Below are positions 1-8,186 of a DNA stretch of 64,000 bases, piece after piece. The first letter of the stretch is position 1, and each line of letters begins with the position of its first letter. This stretch comes from Maricaulaceae bacterium. GTDB lineage: Bacteria > Pseudomonadota > Alphaproteobacteria > Caulobacterales > Maricaulaceae. The stretch lies in NCBI GenBank assembly GCA_026126205.1, contig JAHCJP010000009.1, forward strand, positions 1 through 64,000, in the 5' to 3' direction. The position numbers and the translations under genes are program-made. Under the pieces are notes generated by a model. It was not told where the DNA came from, did no database searches, and saw only the letters and a program-made list of their open reading frames with translations.

Positions 1-329
1 CCCCGAAGGGGGTGGTGCGGGCATCCCCTTGCGCGACGGCCGGGATGGGCCTTGCTCCTCCCGAAAAAAGGCCGTGCGGGGGGCGATCGCCGGGACCTCG
101 TTCCATGATCGGGACGGTCATGCGCCTCCTCCGCCGAAAGGCAGAAGCCGCCACGAAGTGGCTCCGTATTCCCTCGTGCCGGGGACCAAGCCCGCCCGCT
201 ACGGCCACGTGCTGTCCGATGCGATCGGACCGTAAGGGCATCAAGCCTGCGCTCCCGCCCTGTGCGCGATGACGCCGCTCAATCCGATCCAACGGAGCCG
301 CAGCATCAAAGGAGAAGGAAAGGCGGGCG
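1..329. other. Non-coding GC-rich stretch with short hairpins
   Basis: I see no convincing gene. The first 31 bases closely match 8632-8661 in the same element, both starting CCCCGAAGGGGGTGG. The rest contains several short G/C-rich inverted repeats. It resembles the leader and trailer DNA between accessory genes of this element. Confidence 0.4.
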
Positions 330-416
330 ATGACGGCCCTCGACCCTTGCAAGAAGGATTGTCACCGAATGGCCGAAACGGGCCTTTGCGGCCGGTTTGG
401 GGAGCAACGCGAGTAA
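330..416 (+). CDS. Possible 28-residue Cys-containing small protein
   Basis: This short ORF has an ATG start preceded by a purine-rich ribosome binding site (AGGAGAAGGAAAGG, about 310-323). It encodes MTALDPCKKDC followed by HRMAETGLCGRFGEQRE. The three cysteines and a His in so short a chain could bind a metal, but that is inference. I recognise no family. It is followed by an AT-rich region carrying the promoter of the pilin-like gene. The strong ribosome binding site is the main support; it could still be a chance ORF. Confidence 0.35.
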   Translation: MTALDPCKKDCHRMAETGLCGRFGEQRE

Positions 417-512
417 AGCCTGACCCGAAGGGCTTACAAATATTCCAAAATCGAACCCACCACTAAGCTGCTCAAGATTACGAATTGAGAATCTTGGACA
501 TTCGTCGTTAAC

Positions 513-541
513 TACTTGTTTCTTATTTCCTCATGTATAAT
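513..541 (+). promoter_or_regulatory. Likely sigma-70-type promoter for the prepilin-like gene
   Basis: A perfect TATAAT lies at 536-541 in an AT-rich stretch about 55 bases before the pilin start. The best -35 at 17-base spacing is TACTTG at 513-518, which is weak. There is no competing gene here, so the downstream gene is the natural target. Confidence 0.5.
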
Positions 542-596
542 GACCATACATTGCAGAAAGCAAAGCATTATAGAAAATATCTACTAGGAGATTTTG

Positions 597-1337
597 ATGA
601 AAACGGTAACACAAGAAAAGGGATTTACGCTCGTCGAGCTGGCAATTGTGATGGTCATCATTGGATTGCTGATCGGCGGCATTTTGAAGGGCCAAGAGCT
701 TATCAAGAACGCGTCAGTTTCAGCTACGGCAGCGCAACTAAAGGCGTTCGAGTCCGCCTACACCACGTTCTTAGACGTCTATGGGGGGAAACCCGGAGAC
801 CTCAGCACCGCCCGCGCCAAAATCGCGGCCTGCACTGCGGATAATCGCTGCACCAATGGCGACGGTAATGGCTGGATTTGGCATGGCAACAGCTCCATGA
901 GCAATCCCGGAACCGATGACCAAGCCGCTACGACAGGCGAGCTTTATCAAGCTCTCAAACATATGGCAGCCGCCGACCTCATCGGCGGCGTAAAACTCAA
1001 TGCCCAGCCTGGTGTGGATGCGCTCGTTGCAGCGAAAATCGGAGGCTATCTCTATGTCGGCGATATGGTAGGAAACGTTTCGTACCATAGAGGTGGCGGC
1101 ACTTCGTTTACTCCCTCTGGTATCTACGTCAGCCAATCTTTGCATAACAACGCAAATCCACGATCCGGCCGCGTCAACACGCCGTCGGAAACAGCACGGC
1201 TGGACCGAAAGATCGACGATGGCGTACCCGGCACAGGCTCAATGCTGGCCTTTGGTCAAGAAATCTGCGTCAACGGAAGAAGCTACCGAGAAGACAACTC
1301 CGAGCTTGTTTGCGCCTTCGGATACAAAATTAGGTAA
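597..1337 (+). CDS. Type IV pilin-like / pseudopilin protein
   Basis: The 246-residue product begins with a class III prepilin leader: MKTVTQEKG, then FTLVELAIVMVIIGLLIGG. Cleavage by a prepilin peptidase would follow the Gly, leaving an N-methylated Phe and a hydrophobic helix that anchors or polymerises the subunit. The globular part has four to five Cys residues that could form disulfides, but no subfamily I recognise. The ATG at 597 is preferred because AGGAG lies seven bases upstream; a TTG directly before it extends the frame by one codon. No pilus assembly genes are nearby, so assembly would rely on host machinery. Local base composition is less GC-rich than the chromosome, consistent with transfer. 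Confidence 0.8.
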   Translation: MKTVTQEKGFTLVELAIVMVIIGLLIGGILKGQELIKNASVSATAAQLKAFESAYTTFLDVYGGKPGDLSTARAKIAACTADNRCTNGDGNGWIWHGNSSMSNPGTDDQAATTGELYQALKHMAAADLIGGVKLNAQPGVDALVAAKIGGYLYVGDMVGNVSYHRGGGTSFTPSGIYVSQSLHNNANPRSGRVNTPSETARLDRKIDDGVPGTGSMLAFGQEICVNGRSYREDNSELVCAFGYKIR

Positions 1338-1360
1338 TCCATTCGGTGTGTAGATAAAAG

Positions 1361-1393
1361 AACCCCTCTGCCATGCAGAGGGGTTTAGTTTTT
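1361..1393 (+). terminator. Rho-independent terminator after the pilin-like gene
   Basis: AACCCCTCTG and CAGAGGGGTT form a perfect 10-base stem with a short loop, followed by a T-rich run. It lies 23 bases after the pilin stop codon. Confidence 0.85.
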
Positions 1394-1461
1394 CTGACTG
1401 TCCGTAAGGTCTAGGACATAGGGTCAATCATATCATGAAATCGCAGATATTCTAACCATTA

Positions 1462-4326
1462 TCATGGGATAGGAGGGCATCCGAAGACATACACCGCGCC
1501 GTCGTCGGTTCCGTAGTCGTCGTTGTAGATTCCTCCCGCCGCGACGACGTTCCCGGATACCGCCACACTCCACCCGAACAGGTCGCCAACATTGGGAACG
1601 TCCGGGTCGATGGTTGCGAGCAAGCCCCAATTGTCAGCGCCGCCTTCGTTGCGCGAGAAGACGTAGGTGTAGCCGCTATCCTGGACATTCGTGTCGTCAT
1701 AGGGCGCCCCGACGATGAGAATGTCGCCAGACAGGTCGAGTGAAAGCCCGAACAGGGCGTTTCCGCCGACAGTGCCAGGGTGCAATAGCTTTTTGTGTAG
1801 TCCCCAATTGCCCGCGCCGCCGGTGTCCCGGTAATAGATGTACACTGCGCCTCGATCGCCGCCTGCATCGTCATCGTAGGGTGAGCCGATGGCAATCGTG
1901 TCGCCAGACACGGCGACATCGTACGCGAAGTAATCGTTGGCGGCCTTGCCGACCAGTCGCTTGACCTCGCCCCAGTTTTCCGCGCCGCCTTGGTCCCTCT
2001 CAAAGATATAGGCTGCGCCCGCGCGCAAGCCGTTCTCGTTGTTTTCGTATCGCGCCCCGGCGACGAGCGTGGTTCCGGCCATATCCACGGATCGGCCGAA
2101 ATACGAGTCAGGTACTTTGTTGCTTGGAACAACTTTTCTGATCTGTCCCCAATTGTCCGGGCCGCCGTGATCCTTCTTGAAGATGGAGAGCGACCCAGCG
2201 TTCGCCTGCGGCAAAACGAGGTCCAAGTCGTCCCCGCCTGAACCAATGGCGATGTAGTCGCCAAAGAGGGATATGCCGTTCTCAACCCCGGCTGCGTCGG
2301 ACGCCATGGCGTCGGACGCTTTGATCGTCTTGATGTATCCCCAGTTGCCGGGACCACCGACGTTCCGGCCAAAGATCATCGCGCCGCCGGAGTCGCCGGC
2401 TACCGTGTCGTCGCCCGGCACGCCGACCACGAGGTATTCCGGCGAAATGTCGAGCGTCCCGCCGAACTGCATCGTCTGCCCCGGCGACGGCGGCAGCACA
2501 TGCTTGTCGAGCGACCAAGTAGCGTTCGGGGCGCGGCGATAGATGCTGACGCCGCCGACGGAGTAATATTTGTGACTGATCCAATAGTCCGTCTTGTAGG
2601 GTATGCCCACGGCGGCGTAGTCGCCGGAAACCGCTATCGCTTCGCCCATGCGAACAGCATGCTCAATGGTCGCCGATGGTTCGATGCGTTGCCGTTCCGT
2701 CCATGTCGTGCCGGAACGGCTGAAGGCATAGACCGCGCCTTTTGCCGGCTCCAGCAGCGACCCCATGGTAGCGTAATCGCCCGACGGAGAGATCGCCGCT
2801 GTATAACCTTGCTGGCTGTTCGCCACCGATCCGCTGCCATGTAGATACTGCTCGATGCCCCAGTTGTTCGCACCTCCGGCATCCTTGCGAAAGATCGCAG
2901 CCGCGCCGGCATTGGTGCCAAGCGTATCGTCAAGTCGGATGCCCGCGATGATGCGGTCCCCCGCAAGTCGCAAGCTCCAACCCACATACTGCGCCCCGGC
3001 CGGTGCACCCGCGTTGTTGGTTTGCGCGACCAGGCCCCAGTTGTTCGCGCCACCCTGATTCCGCTCATATATGAAGACAGCGCCACGATCACCGCCGATC
3101 TCGTCATCCAGCGGGGCGCTGATGACAAGGCGATCTGCCGTTCCATTGCCGTCGAGGTCGGCGATATCGGCGGCATACCCAAAGTAGTCGTTGACGCCCA
3201 GGCCGTTCGGGTTGGTGAGCTTTTTCAGGAGCACCCAGTTGTCGAGGGATGTTTCGTGATACAGCCAGATCACGCCGGCATTGACGACACCGGCCTCATC
3301 GACGCCGTAGCCACCGATCGCTGCGATGTCCCCGGAGATAGATGCCGTAATCCCGAAATAGTCATAGTGAACTGGGGTGCCGGGGTGGTTGATGATCGTG
3401 ACCTCGCCCCAGGCATCGGCGCCTCCTCGATCACGTCGATAAATCCGAGCCTGACCTTGGTTGATAGCAGCACCGGTGAAACCGTGTGTACCGGCGATCG
3501 CTTTGGTGCCGTCCATGTCCACCGCATAGCAACCGTGGTTGCTGCCGCCGGTTCTAACCGCGAGCTGTCCCCAGTTGTCGGCGCCACCATGGTCCTTCTT
3601 GAAGAAGTGAACGCGATGGCCGCTACATGCGCCGACGATGGCATAGTCGCCACTTATGGCGATGGCGGAGCCAAATGCGTGGCCAGCGGCGCTTGAAGTC
3701 GGCGCCAGCTCCTTCAGCCGAGTCCAGCTCGTGCCACTTCGCTTGTAGACCGTGACGGCTCCATCCCGATAAGCGACCCGCGTGCCGAAATAGCTGCTCG
3801 CAAAGAGGTAGTCTTCGGACATGGCGAGACCGTTCTGCACTGTGAAGTACAGCGCGTCCTCGCCCTCGGTCGCCGGCGTCGGCGTGAATACAGCCTCCTG
3901 CACTCCGATCCCCGTGCAGATGCCGTCGTTGTACATGGCCTGCCACGTTGTGCCGTCGCAGTATTTCATCTGCTGGGCGTCAGCCGAGATGGTCCCGCCG
4001 GTCACGCCGGCACATGATCCAAGGGCCTCGCACTGGACGTTGATCCAATTGCTGCCGTTGCAGTAGCGGAGCACGCTTCCGGCCGTGCTGTATTCCAGGT
4101 CGCCTTCCTGTGAAGGCGTACATGCCGCGCCGGGCAGGCCGCAGAGATTGCGGTAGGAGTCTCCATATTTGCAGCCGGCCATGAATTTTGTGCCGTTGTT
4201 GTAGGTCAGGGAGAATTGACCGGCGAGTGGAACAGGGCATGAGGCGGCGGCTGGGCTGCCTGATAGAACCAAAATCCCGGCAATCATTTTGTATACGGCG
4301 ATTATCTTGATAATGTTCCTTATCAT
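1462..4326 (-). CDS. Secreted FG-GAP (integrin-like beta-propeller) repeat protein
   Basis: This 954-residue protein starts with a signal peptide (residues about 1-29, ending SPAAAS). A Cys-rich segment follows with two copies of a Y-C-[ND]-G-x-x-W motif (about 85-135). The rest consists of about 14 repeats of roughly 50-60 residues. Each contains a strand like SGDYAIVGA, an acidic loop (for example APYDDT) and an end like YIFERDQGGAENWG. Fourteen repeats would fit two seven-bladed propellers. FG-GAP repeats usually form extracellular ligand-binding or adhesive propellers; the ligand is unknown. It is divergent from the Lcl-domain gene and lies near the pilin-like gene, suggesting a surface cassette. 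ATG 4326 has no strong ribosome binding site; Met13 is an alternative start. Confidence 0.8.
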   Translation of the reverse strand: MIRNIIKIIAVYKMIAGILVLSGSPAAASCPVPLAGQFSLTYNNGTKFMAGCKYGDSYRNLCGLPGAACTPSQEGDLEYSTAGSVLRYCNGSNWINVQCEALGSCAGVTGGTISADAQQMKYCDGTTWQAMYNDGICTGIGVQEAVFTPTPATEGEDALYFTVQNGLAMSEDYLFASSYFGTRVAYRDGAVTVYKRSGTSWTRLKELAPTSSAAGHAFGSAIAISGDYAIVGACSGHRVHFFKKDHGGADNWGQLAVRTGGSNHGCYAVDMDGTKAIAGTHGFTGAAINQGQARIYRRDRGGADAWGEVTIINHPGTPVHYDYFGITASISGDIAAIGGYGVDEAGVVNAGVIWLYHETSLDNWVLLKKLTNPNGLGVNDYFGYAADIADLDGNGTADRLVISAPLDDEIGGDRGAVFIYERNQGGANNWGLVAQTNNAGAPAGAQYVGWSLRLAGDRIIAGIRLDDTLGTNAGAAAIFRKDAGGANNWGIEQYLHGSGSVANSQQGYTAAISPSGDYATMGSLLEPAKGAVYAFSRSGTTWTERQRIEPSATIEHAVRMGEAIAVSGDYAAVGIPYKTDYWISHKYYSVGGVSIYRRAPNATWSLDKHVLPPSPGQTMQFGGTLDISPEYLVVGVPGDDTVAGDSGGAMIFGRNVGGPGNWGYIKTIKASDAMASDAAGVENGISLFGDYIAIGSGGDDLDLVLPQANAGSLSIFKKDHGGPDNWGQIRKVVPSNKVPDSYFGRSVDMAGTTLVAGARYENNENGLRAGAAYIFERDQGGAENWGEVKRLVGKAANDYFAYDVAVSGDTIAIGSPYDDDAGGDRGAVYIYYRDTGGAGNWGLHKKLLHPGTVGGNALFGLSLDLSGDILIVGAPYDDTNVQDSGYTYVFSRNEGGADNWGLLATIDPDVPNVGDLFGWSVAVSGNVVAAGGIYNDDYGTDDGAVYVFGCPPIP

Positions 4327-4381
4327 AAGCTTCTAAATGTGATATGTTTATCAAATTCATTGAATAATAAATTGAACATAG

Positions 4382-4891
4382 ATGCCTTATTCAAGACTGT
4401 CGATATATTTGTGTTTTCTTGTTTCAATTGCTGCGGCGTCTTTGTGCAATCCGGCGTGGGGGCAGCAGGCTGTTCCCGCAGGATGCGGAGAAGACACTGC
4501 CCCGGCAATCGGGCAGCGCTGCGGTGATGTTGTCTTCGGCGGCGTCAGTGACGGCAGCTACGTCTATGTCGAGGCCCTGCCACGCGGCGAACTGCATTCG
4601 TGGGAGCGCGCGAAGGCAAACTGCGCCGCATTGGGGCCACAGTGGCGGTTGCCGACCAAGGCCGAGCTGACGACCCTCTATGTCGGGCGAGATGTCGGCG
4701 CCCTCGCCGGGACGTTCGATGCCGGGTGGCATTGGTCATCGACGCAATTGAGTGGGCTGTTCACCCCCTCGATCCGCAGCTTCGTCACGGGCGAGCAGGG
4801 AACGGCAAGCACGGACAATGCTTTCGCCGCGCGATGTGTGCAGACCGTCAGCGTTCCGATCAAGCGAACGCGGGAGCGGCACGATGACTGA
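4382..4891 (+). CDS. Secreted Lcl / DUF1566 domain protein
   Basis: The 169-residue product has an N-terminal signal peptide ending near NPAWG. It then carries the typical Lcl C-terminal (DUF1566) pattern: W-R-L-P-T-K-A-E-L-x-x-L (about residues 88-99), a W-x-S-S-T segment, and a closing R-C-V. This fold is related to C-type lectin-like and sulfatase-modifying domains and occurs in secreted or pilus-associated proteins such as the Legionella collagen-like adhesin. It diverges from the FG-GAP protein across only 55 AT-rich bases, so the two probably share a control region. Its stop overlaps the next gene by eight bases, implying translational coupling. Ligand and exact role are unknown. Confidence 0.75.
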   Translation: MPYSRLSIYLCFLVSIAAASLCNPAWGQQAVPAGCGEDTAPAIGQRCGDVVFGGVSDGSYVYVEALPRGELHSWERAKANCAALGPQWRLPTKAELTTLYVGRDVGALAGTFDAGWHWSSTQLSGLFTPSIRSFVTGEQGTASTDNAFAARCVQTVSVPIKRTRERHDD

Positions 4892-5222
4892 TTGCCCGAT
4901 ACACAGCGCGGCGAAGACGACGCTGGGTAGCGTTGCCCTCGCGGTCCCCGCCATTTGCGCCGTGGTGCTCCTCTCTGGCCACGAGGTCGGCCTCGATGCA
5001 CTGCTCGACACAGTCATCGCTGCCGGAATCTGCGTCCCGGCGGTCTTCGTCGCAAATTATGTGGCTCTGGTGCATCCCGCCCGGTGGCGACGTTCGCTTC
5101 CCAGGGAATGCCAACTGCCTGCTTCGGGTGCATCGTCACCGGCGCCGCGCGCCGTCGTGACGGCAACCGCAGAAACGACCGTTATTGAGAGAAACCCGCG
5201 ACGGCCGCGTCGCGCCCTGTAA
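4884..5222 (+). CDS. Small predicted membrane protein
   Basis: This 112-residue ORF overlaps the end of the Lcl-domain gene (ATG within ATGACTGA) and has GGGAG upstream, so it is probably translated by coupling. Two hydrophobic stretches are visible: residues about 12-31 (TLGSVALAVPAICAVVLLSG) and about 38-58. A basic, Arg/Pro-rich tail ends in RRPRRAL. No family is recognised. It might anchor or assist the secreted partner, but that rests only on position. The frame continues upstream as an open frame with no better start. Confidence 0.5.
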   Translation: MTDCPIHSAAKTTLGSVALAVPAICAVVLLSGHEVGLDALLDTVIAAGICVPAVFVANYVALVHPARWRRSLPRECQLPASGASSPAPRAVVTATAETTVIERNPRRPRRAL

Positions 5223-5300
5223 GCCGCGCCTGTCGGCTCTCAAAAACGCATCCAGAAATCAACCGCTCACGCCCGTACGCATCGACGGGTTTTGAGAGAA
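5185..5300. repeat. Candidate res site: three TTGAGAG elements upstream of the resolvase operon
   Basis: TTGAGAGAA occurs at 5185-5193 and again at 5292-5300. An inverted copy (CTCTCAAAA, 5237-5245) pairs with TTTTGAGAG at 5290-5298. Three related elements within 116 bases directly before the serine resolvase operon is the layout expected of a resolution site with several resolvase-binding subsites. Binding is inferred, not shown. Confidence 0.4.
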
Positions 5301-5312
5301 GGGAAGGAGTAT

Positions 5313-5636
5313 GTGACCAAGCCATTCGACAACAATGACAGGGCCGCGATTTTGGCGGCGCTTGACGATGATAACCCGGAGAATCCAATCGCCATTGCGA
5401 TCGGGCAAAGGCTCGACGCTCTTGCCAAGGTGCTCGAAGACGCTTGTGCAAAGATGGGCGACCTGCCGGAACACATCGACGTCACGAAGCCGGTGACCGT
5501 GCTCGACCAGATCGTGCTCGACCTGTTTCGGGCGACGCTACACGACCAGCGTGACCTGATCGCACAACTGCGCGGCAGGAAGCCCGACGAACTGCACGTC
5601 CCGGAAGTTCGGGTTCTCGACCACGGGAGACAGTAG
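5313..5636 (+). CDS. Hypothetical protein in the resolvase operon
   Basis: The 107-residue product is largely helical and charged, with segments such as IGQRLDALAKVLEDACAKM. I chose GTG 5313 because GGGAAGGAG ends four bases upstream; a TTG at 5292 would add seven residues. Its TAG stop is directly followed by the GTG start of the resolvase with no gap, so the two are certainly one transcript. No family is recognised; a helper of the resolvase is possible by position only. Confidence 0.65.
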   Translation: MTKPFDNNDRAAILAALDDDNPENPIAIAIGQRLDALAKVLEDACAKMGDLPEHIDVTKPVTVLDQIVLDLFRATLHDQRDLIAQLRGRKPDELHVPEVRVLDHGRQ

Positions 5637-6236
5637 GTGCTGATCGGCTATGCGCGGGTTTCGACGCACGACCAGAATCCGGCCCTTCAACTCGACGCGC
5701 TGAAGCAGGCGGGCTGCGGGCGCACCTTCATCGACAAGGCGAGCGGCGCGCATCGGGAGCGCCCGGCCCTCATGTCGGCAATCGACTATCTGCGACCGGG
5801 CGACACGCTCGTCGTCTGGAAGCTCGACCGCCTGGCCCGGTCGATGAAGCAGCTCATCGAAACGATCGAAGTGCTCGAACGTCGAGGCGTCGGCTTCCGC
5901 TCCCTGACGGAAGCGATCGACACCACGACCGCCGGCGGCCGGCTGGTCTTCCATATCTTCGGGGCCTTGGCGGAGTTCGAGCGCGCGATGATCCTTGAGC
6001 GGACGCGCGCCGGCCTCGATGCCGCCAGAGCGCGAGGACGGGGCGGCGGCCGCCCGCCAAAGCTGACGGATGAGGATGTGGCCGCCGCGCGGACCATGCT
6101 CGCCGACAGCGACATCTCCATCGAATATGTGGCCAAGCGATTCAATATCTCGCCGGCCACGCTCTACCGCTACCTGCCCGCCGCGCGGACGCAGGCAGCG
6201 GCGGAGGATACGGCCGCCGATGATCGTGTATCTTGA
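5637..6236 (+). CDS. Small serine recombinase (resolvase/invertase family)
   Basis: The 199-residue length is typical of Tn3-type resolvases and Hin-like invertases. The N-terminal catalytic domain begins MLIGYARVST, with Ser9 the expected nucleophile. LVVWKLDRLARS carries the conserved DRLxRS motif, and FERAMILERTRAGL marks the long connecting helix. The C-terminus (about 160-190) is a helix-turn-helix of the type ...SIEYVAKRFNISPATLYRYLP. Such enzymes resolve cointegrates or invert segments at paired sites, using a Ser-phosphate intermediate. It starts with GTG immediately after the preceding stop and overlaps the WGR gene by 17 bases. The TTGAGAG cluster upstream is its likely site. No transposase is visible nearby. 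Confidence 0.9.
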   Translation: MLIGYARVSTHDQNPALQLDALKQAGCGRTFIDKASGAHRERPALMSAIDYLRPGDTLVVWKLDRLARSMKQLIETIEVLERRGVGFRSLTEAIDTTTAGGRLVFHIFGALAEFERAMILERTRAGLDAARARGRGGGRPPKLTDEDVAAARTMLADSDISIEYVAKRFNISPATLYRYLPAARTQAAAEDTAADDRVS

Positions 6237-6447
6237 AAAGGTCGCCCCGGAACGGAACATGCGACGCTTCTACCGCGTGAGCATCGCCCCTACGCTCCTT
6301 GGCGAGTGGGCGTTGATCCGTGAATGGGGGCGGATCGGCAGTCTGCGCGGGCAGCGGATGGAGGAATGGTTTGGCGCGTCGGCAGGCGCGGCCGATGCGC
6401 TTGCAAGGCTGGTCGCCGCCAAGCGGCGCAAGGGATACGAAGGATGA
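6220..6447 (+). CDS. WGR-domain protein
   Basis: This 75-residue protein is essentially one WGR domain. It reads FYRVSIAPTLLGEWALIREWGRIG, divided here only by context, with the W-G-R signature at residues 36-38. It ends with a helical AAxxAxxRLVAAKRRKGY segment typical of the family. WGR domains occur in PARPs and in small bacterial proteins and are thought to contact nucleic acid. It overlaps the resolvase end by 17 bases and is part of that transcript. An 18-codon ORF (6444-6500) overlaps its stop by four bases and may be the stub of a lost gene. Confidence 0.75.
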   Translation: MIVYLEKVAPERNMRRFYRVSIAPTLLGEWALIREWGRIGSLRGQRMEEWFGASAGAADALARLVAAKRRKGYEG

Positions 6448-6511
6448 TTGCCGAGCAGATCAGCCGGGCGCTTCTGCGGTGGGACAAGTCAGCCCCCTGA
6501 GCCGCAGTCGG

Positions 6512-7012
6512 TCAGAAGGGCGGTTCGTCCTCTGTGTGGGCAACCGCCATGAAGTCGGGGCCGTGATAGTCGCCCTCGTGCAGGATGTGGCCTAGCCGCA
6601 CGTCCATGAAGTAGTTTTTCCAGAAGAAAGCAAAGGCGAGGCGGTAGGGGATGCCGAAGAGCTTGGCGAATGCCGTCCAGGCTTCGGCGAAGTCGGTATG
6701 TGACCGATCCGTTGCGGAAAGCGCGCGGCCCTGCTGGACGATCTCCAATTCGGCAGCAAGCGCGTTTGCCAGGTCGGGGTCGCCTGCAAGCTTGTCGTGG
6801 ATGATCCCGCACGCAACTTCCCAAGCCCAATAGGCAGCGCCGAGGCGTGGGATGTCGTGCATTTCGATGTGGAAGACCTCCTGCTCGAAGGGGGTAATGG
6901 CGGCAAGATGGTTGCCGCGATAACGGTCCAGGTTGGCAAGACCAGCCGCGACCTCAGCCTCGATATGCGCCTGCAAGCGTTCGAGGGCCGATCCGCCCGG
7001 TGTAGTCGTCAT
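6512..7012 (-). CDS. Hypothetical protein, 166 residues
   Basis: The product is a soluble, acidic protein rich in Trp, Tyr and Phe. Conspicuous segments are FEQEVFHIEMHDIPRLGAAY (about 43-62) and FAFFWKNYFMDVRLGHIL (about 127-144). I recognise no family. AAAGGGG precedes ATG 7012. It is convergent with the resolvase operon and divergent from the gene at 7138, with about 125 bases of shared upstream DNA. Coding use looks like its neighbours. Confidence 0.65.
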   Translation of the reverse strand: MTTTPGGSALERLQAHIEAEVAAGLANLDRYRGNHLAAITPFEQEVFHIEMHDIPRLGAAYWAWEVACGIIHDKLAGDPDLANALAAELEIVQQGRALSATDRSHTDFAEAWTAFAKLFGIPYRLAFAFFWKNYFMDVRLGHILHEGDYHGPDFMAVAHTEDEPPF

Positions 7013-7098
7013 CGTGTCCGGCCCCTTTCTGAAGTCAGTAGCGCAATGCGGGTCGTTGCTCCGTGCGCGCCAAAAATGGCGTTCACCGTGAGCGGCAT

Positions 7099-7118
7099 GG
7101 TAAACTTAAGAAATTACC
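7099..7118. promoter_or_regulatory. Palindrome in the divergent intergenic region
   Basis: GGTAA...TTACC is a 20-base interrupted inverted repeat around a TTAAG core. It lies between the divergent genes at 7012 and 7138, where an operator would be expected. It is the only AT-rich island in this stretch. Confidence 0.35.
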
Positions 7119-7137
7119 AACAAGCGCGCGGTGGAGT

Positions 7138-7644
7138 ATGACAGCCAATAGGGGAAGCAGAAATACGGGGAACACTGTCGATAATTTCAATCGGATTGCC
7201 TACGGTCTGACGCCTTTCGATGCGGTGGCGCGCCTCGGCTTTCTTGTGACCACGGAAACCGGAGCCATGTTCTATGACCTGCTCTCCTTCATCAGGGCGC
7301 GGATCGAAGGCAACGGCACCCATGTTCACCCGACCTATGCCAAGGTGCTGATCGCTGTCGAACAGGTTCATCGCACCGACATTCCCTATCTCATGTTCAA
7401 GCCCCGCTGTGTCGAACATCTGACCGGACTTCTCGCCAGTCTCAATACCGAGATCGTCTGCGCGCGCGGCTCGACCAGCCCGATCGCGCTGCGCGCGATG
7501 GAGGCCGGCTTTCCGCAGGAGATGGGCGAGATCGCGGCCGTGATCGACGACGCCATCGGCAGGCGCGGTTCCTCCGGGCAGGCGATCCCGACGACGACGA
7601 CGGGCAGGCGGGGCTTTCGGCCCGGCCCGACGCAATCGCGGTAA
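7138..7644 (+). CDS. Hypothetical protein, 168 residues
   Basis: The protein begins MTANRGSRNTGNTVDNFNRI and has a compact central region with LTPFDAVARLGFLVTTETG and PYLMFKPRCVEHL. The tail is low-complexity (Thr, Gly, Arg). No family is recognised. ATG 7138 has GTGGAG almost touching it, which is closer than ideal; earlier in-frame codons are possible. It stands alone on the plus strand among minus-strand accessory genes. Confidence 0.55.
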   Translation: MTANRGSRNTGNTVDNFNRIAYGLTPFDAVARLGFLVTTETGAMFYDLLSFIRARIEGNGTHVHPTYAKVLIAVEQVHRTDIPYLMFKPRCVEHLTGLLASLNTEIVCARGSTSPIALRAMEAGFPQEMGEIAAVIDDAIGRRGSSGQAIPTTTTGRRGFRPGPTQSR

Positions 7645-7728
7645 GGACGCGCCACCCGCGCCGTCGCGCGTTCATCGACCGGGAGGACGATGCCCTCCCG
7701 ATTGAACGGATGTGAGATAGAGCGCCGC

Positions 7729-7962
7729 TCATGCGGCGCCCGTCGGGACAATCCGAAATTCATCGGGATCATAGCCCTCGTCCTCACCGCGCTGACCGAG
7801 CGCGATCTCCTCCTCGATTTCGGCGAGAAATTCATCGAGCGCGGCCTGCGCTTCGGCCTCGGTGGCGAAAGTCTCCGGCTCGCTGGAACCGTCCTCATGG
7901 AGGACGGCCCAGTTGTTGATCCAACCGTCGCAGATCGTGAAGTGCTGCACCTCGTAGCTCAT
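7729..7962 (-). CDS. Small acidic hypothetical protein
   Basis: This 77-residue acidic protein starts MSYEVQHFTICDGWINNW and includes an alanine/glutamate-rich helix (TEAEAQAALDEFLAEIEEEI). It overlaps the upstream gene by four bases (ATGA), making it the third member of a three-gene operon headed by the DUF2958 gene. Short proteins of this kind are commonly found with DUF2958 and ArdC genes on mobile elements. Function is unknown. Confidence 0.65.
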   Translation of the reverse strand: MSYEVQHFTICDGWINNWAVLHEDGSSEPETFATEAEAQAALDEFLAEIEEEIALGQRGEDEGYDPDEFRIVPTGAA

Positions 7963-8186
7963 GCCGCACCTCCGTCGTGATCGGTCAGCGCCATGTCCGG
8001 CGTGACGCTCACGAAAAGCGGGGTGATGAGATATTCACCGCATTCGTCGGTCGGCGGCGTGACGGCGACGATCGCCGAAGCGGGCGCGCCATTCACGAAG
8101 CAGGAGAACAGAGCGAAGTTCTGGTAGTCGCCGGACGTCAGCGCCTCGAAGGCGCTGACATGATCAGGGCGGATGTTCGTGCTCAT
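7959..8186 (-). CDS. Small hypothetical protein in the DUF2958 operon
   Basis: The 75-residue product begins MSTNIRPDHVSAFEALTSGD and contains PASAIVAVTPPTDECGEYLI. The start at 8186 is set by a four-base ATGA overlap with the DUF2958 gene; its own end overlaps the next gene in the same way. A much longer open frame runs upstream but is antisense shadow over DUF2958. I recognise no defined family. Its role is unknown. Confidence 0.65.
   Translation of the reverse strand: MSTNIRPDHVSAFEALTSGDYQNFALFSCFVNGAPASAIVAVTPPTDECGEYLITPLFVSVTPDMALTDHDGGAA

Noticed and set aside
12..272. ORFs in the first 270 bases
   Set aside because: They have Arg/Pro/Ala-rich shadow composition, no ribosome binding site and no recognisable features.
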